Assembly: GCA_011524675.1 (NCBI GenBank)
Contig: WTJX01000566.1
Location: 1 to 6,328, forward strand
Reading direction: 5' to 3'
Source: Cytophagales bacterium
GTDB taxonomy: Bacteria > Bacteroidota > Bacteroidia > Cytophagales > JAAEPT01
Length of the DNA stretch: 6,328 nt
Positions within the stretch are counted from its first letter, which is position 1, and the number at the start of each line of letters is the position of its first letter. The notes beneath the pieces were generated by a model. It saw nothing but the letters and a program-made list of their open reading frames with translations. It was not told where the DNA came from and did not search any database. The position numbers and the translations under genes were made by a program. Shown in pieces: positions 5,609 through 6,328 of this stretch.

Positions 5609-6328
5609 CTAAAAAAGTCCTAACTGATCCTTTGGTCCTTTGGGACTTTCTTGTGTTTCTTTTTCCTCAACTACCTTTGGTTGCTCTTTTTCAAAACTAA
5701 TCAACTCTACTTTTCTGACCTTATTTTCGGTCAATTTATTCCCCATAGACTTCCAACCTTTTACATCTATAAATGCTTCTAAGTCAAGTACTGCCTCCTC
5801 ATTTTTACGACCTACTTGATAGATGTACTTCACCATTGGCTTCTTTTTGGTAGTTACAAAAAGAAGCTTACTAGAGCTATGATCTGAAATGAACGAATAT
5901 AATTTATCTAAAGTACTTGTCTCTATGACAAATCGTTTTACATAGGTTACCTTGGTGTCACCGTCCATGTAAATAACCGAAAGCGCCCTTTGATCTTCAA
6001 ACTTTTCTACAATTTCTGCTTTGGTAGGATCAAAACGGTTAGTAAGGTTAAAATCTGTAAGGCGATATTCTCCTTTTTTTGTAACTTCTATGATCTTATC
6101 GGTACCATCAAACGTACCCAAAAGTTGTCCTCTCTCCTCTTTGTTTAGTCTTCCTACGATATCATCATAATATAACGTTATACCTCCAAGGGTAGAAAGA
6201 CCTTTTTCTTTTAAGTTAATTTTTTTAACAGCATATTTTGTCAATATATTTCCTCCTGCACCTCTTCCTTTGATAGCCAAATTCCCGAAGTCAAAGTCAA
6301 ATGTCTTGATACGAGCAGGGCTATTGGC
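5609..6328 (-). CDS. parC: DNA topoisomerase IV subunit A (C-terminal part)
   Basis: ParC is the DNA-cleaving subunit of topoisomerase IV, which decatenates daughter chromosomes with ParE. Only the C-terminal 239 residues are present; the frame is open to the last base, so the catalytic N-terminal domain and its tyrosine lie outside. The visible part is the DNA-wrapping beta-pinwheel region: RIKTFDFDFGNLAIKGRG at 6-23, GGNILTKYAVKKI, a second block around YYDDIVGRLNKEERGQLLGTF, NRFDPTKAEIVEKF, VKRFVIET, FISDHSSSKLLFV and FIDVKGWKSMGNKL. This order, with FDFDF..LAIKGRG and VKG.KS.GN.L, matches my recollection of Bacteroidota topoisomerase IV A rather than GyrA. The tail is a charged linker (E and K rich) ending in DQLGLF, as is common for this group. 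Databases often label the family 'DNA gyrase/topoisomerase IV subunit A', so GyrA remains the alternative. A TTG at 6280 is internal and not a start. Confidence 0.86.
   Translation of the reverse strand, partial: ANSPARIKTFDFDFGNLAIKGRGAGGNILTKYAVKKINLKEKGLSTLGGITLYYDDIVGRLNKEERGQLLGTFDGTDKIIEVTKKGEYRLTDFNLTNRFDPTKAEIVEKFEDQRALSVIYMDGDTKVTYVKRFVIETSTLDKLYSFISDHSSSKLLFVTTKKKPMVKYIYQVGRKNEEAVLDLEAFIDVKGWKSMGNKLTENKVRKVELISFEKEQPKVVEEKETQESPKGPKDQLGLF

Overview
The window reads as chromosomal DNA from a low-GC member of the Bacteroidota, probably a marine Cytophagia-type organism (the class is a guess). Four things point there: a Porin_10-type outer membrane barrel, a topoisomerase IV A tail of the Bacteroidota kind ending in QLGLF, a lipoprotein with acidic residues right after its lipidated cysteine, and the absence of Shine-Dalgarno sequences alongside one promoter that resembles the Bacteroidota -33/-7 (TTTG / TAnnTTTG) pattern.

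Layout. The left third is on the + strand: the 3' part of a monomeric NADP-dependent isocitrate dehydrogenase (1-891), a strong intrinsic terminator (916-953), mogA for molybdenum cofactor synthesis (983-1519), and a small acidic lipoprotein (1559-2065) closed by a second strong terminator (2093-2130). The rest is on the - strand and converges on that terminator. Read in its transcribed direction it holds the C-terminal part of parC (5609-6328, cut by the window edge), a gap with a candidate promoter, fabD (4486-5355), a 48-residue membrane protein gene not previously listed among the long ORFs (4316-4462), a weak terminator-like hairpin, and a 633-residue Porin_10-type barrel that appears to start with TTG (2206-4107).

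How the genes relate. Most are unrelated housekeeping functions placed side by side: TCA cycle, molybdopterin adenylylation, malonyl loading for fatty acid synthesis, and chromosome decatenation. The only likely functional unit is fabD with the small membrane protein 23 bp behind it. mogA and the lipoprotein are 39 bp apart and probably share a transcript, without an evident shared role.

I found no mobile element, CRISPR array, tRNA, rRNA or defence system. The best leads are the 48-residue membrane protein, whose ends carry an exact 12-bp inverted repeat, and the palindrome within the candidate fabD promoter. Nothing here amounts to a clearly new system.
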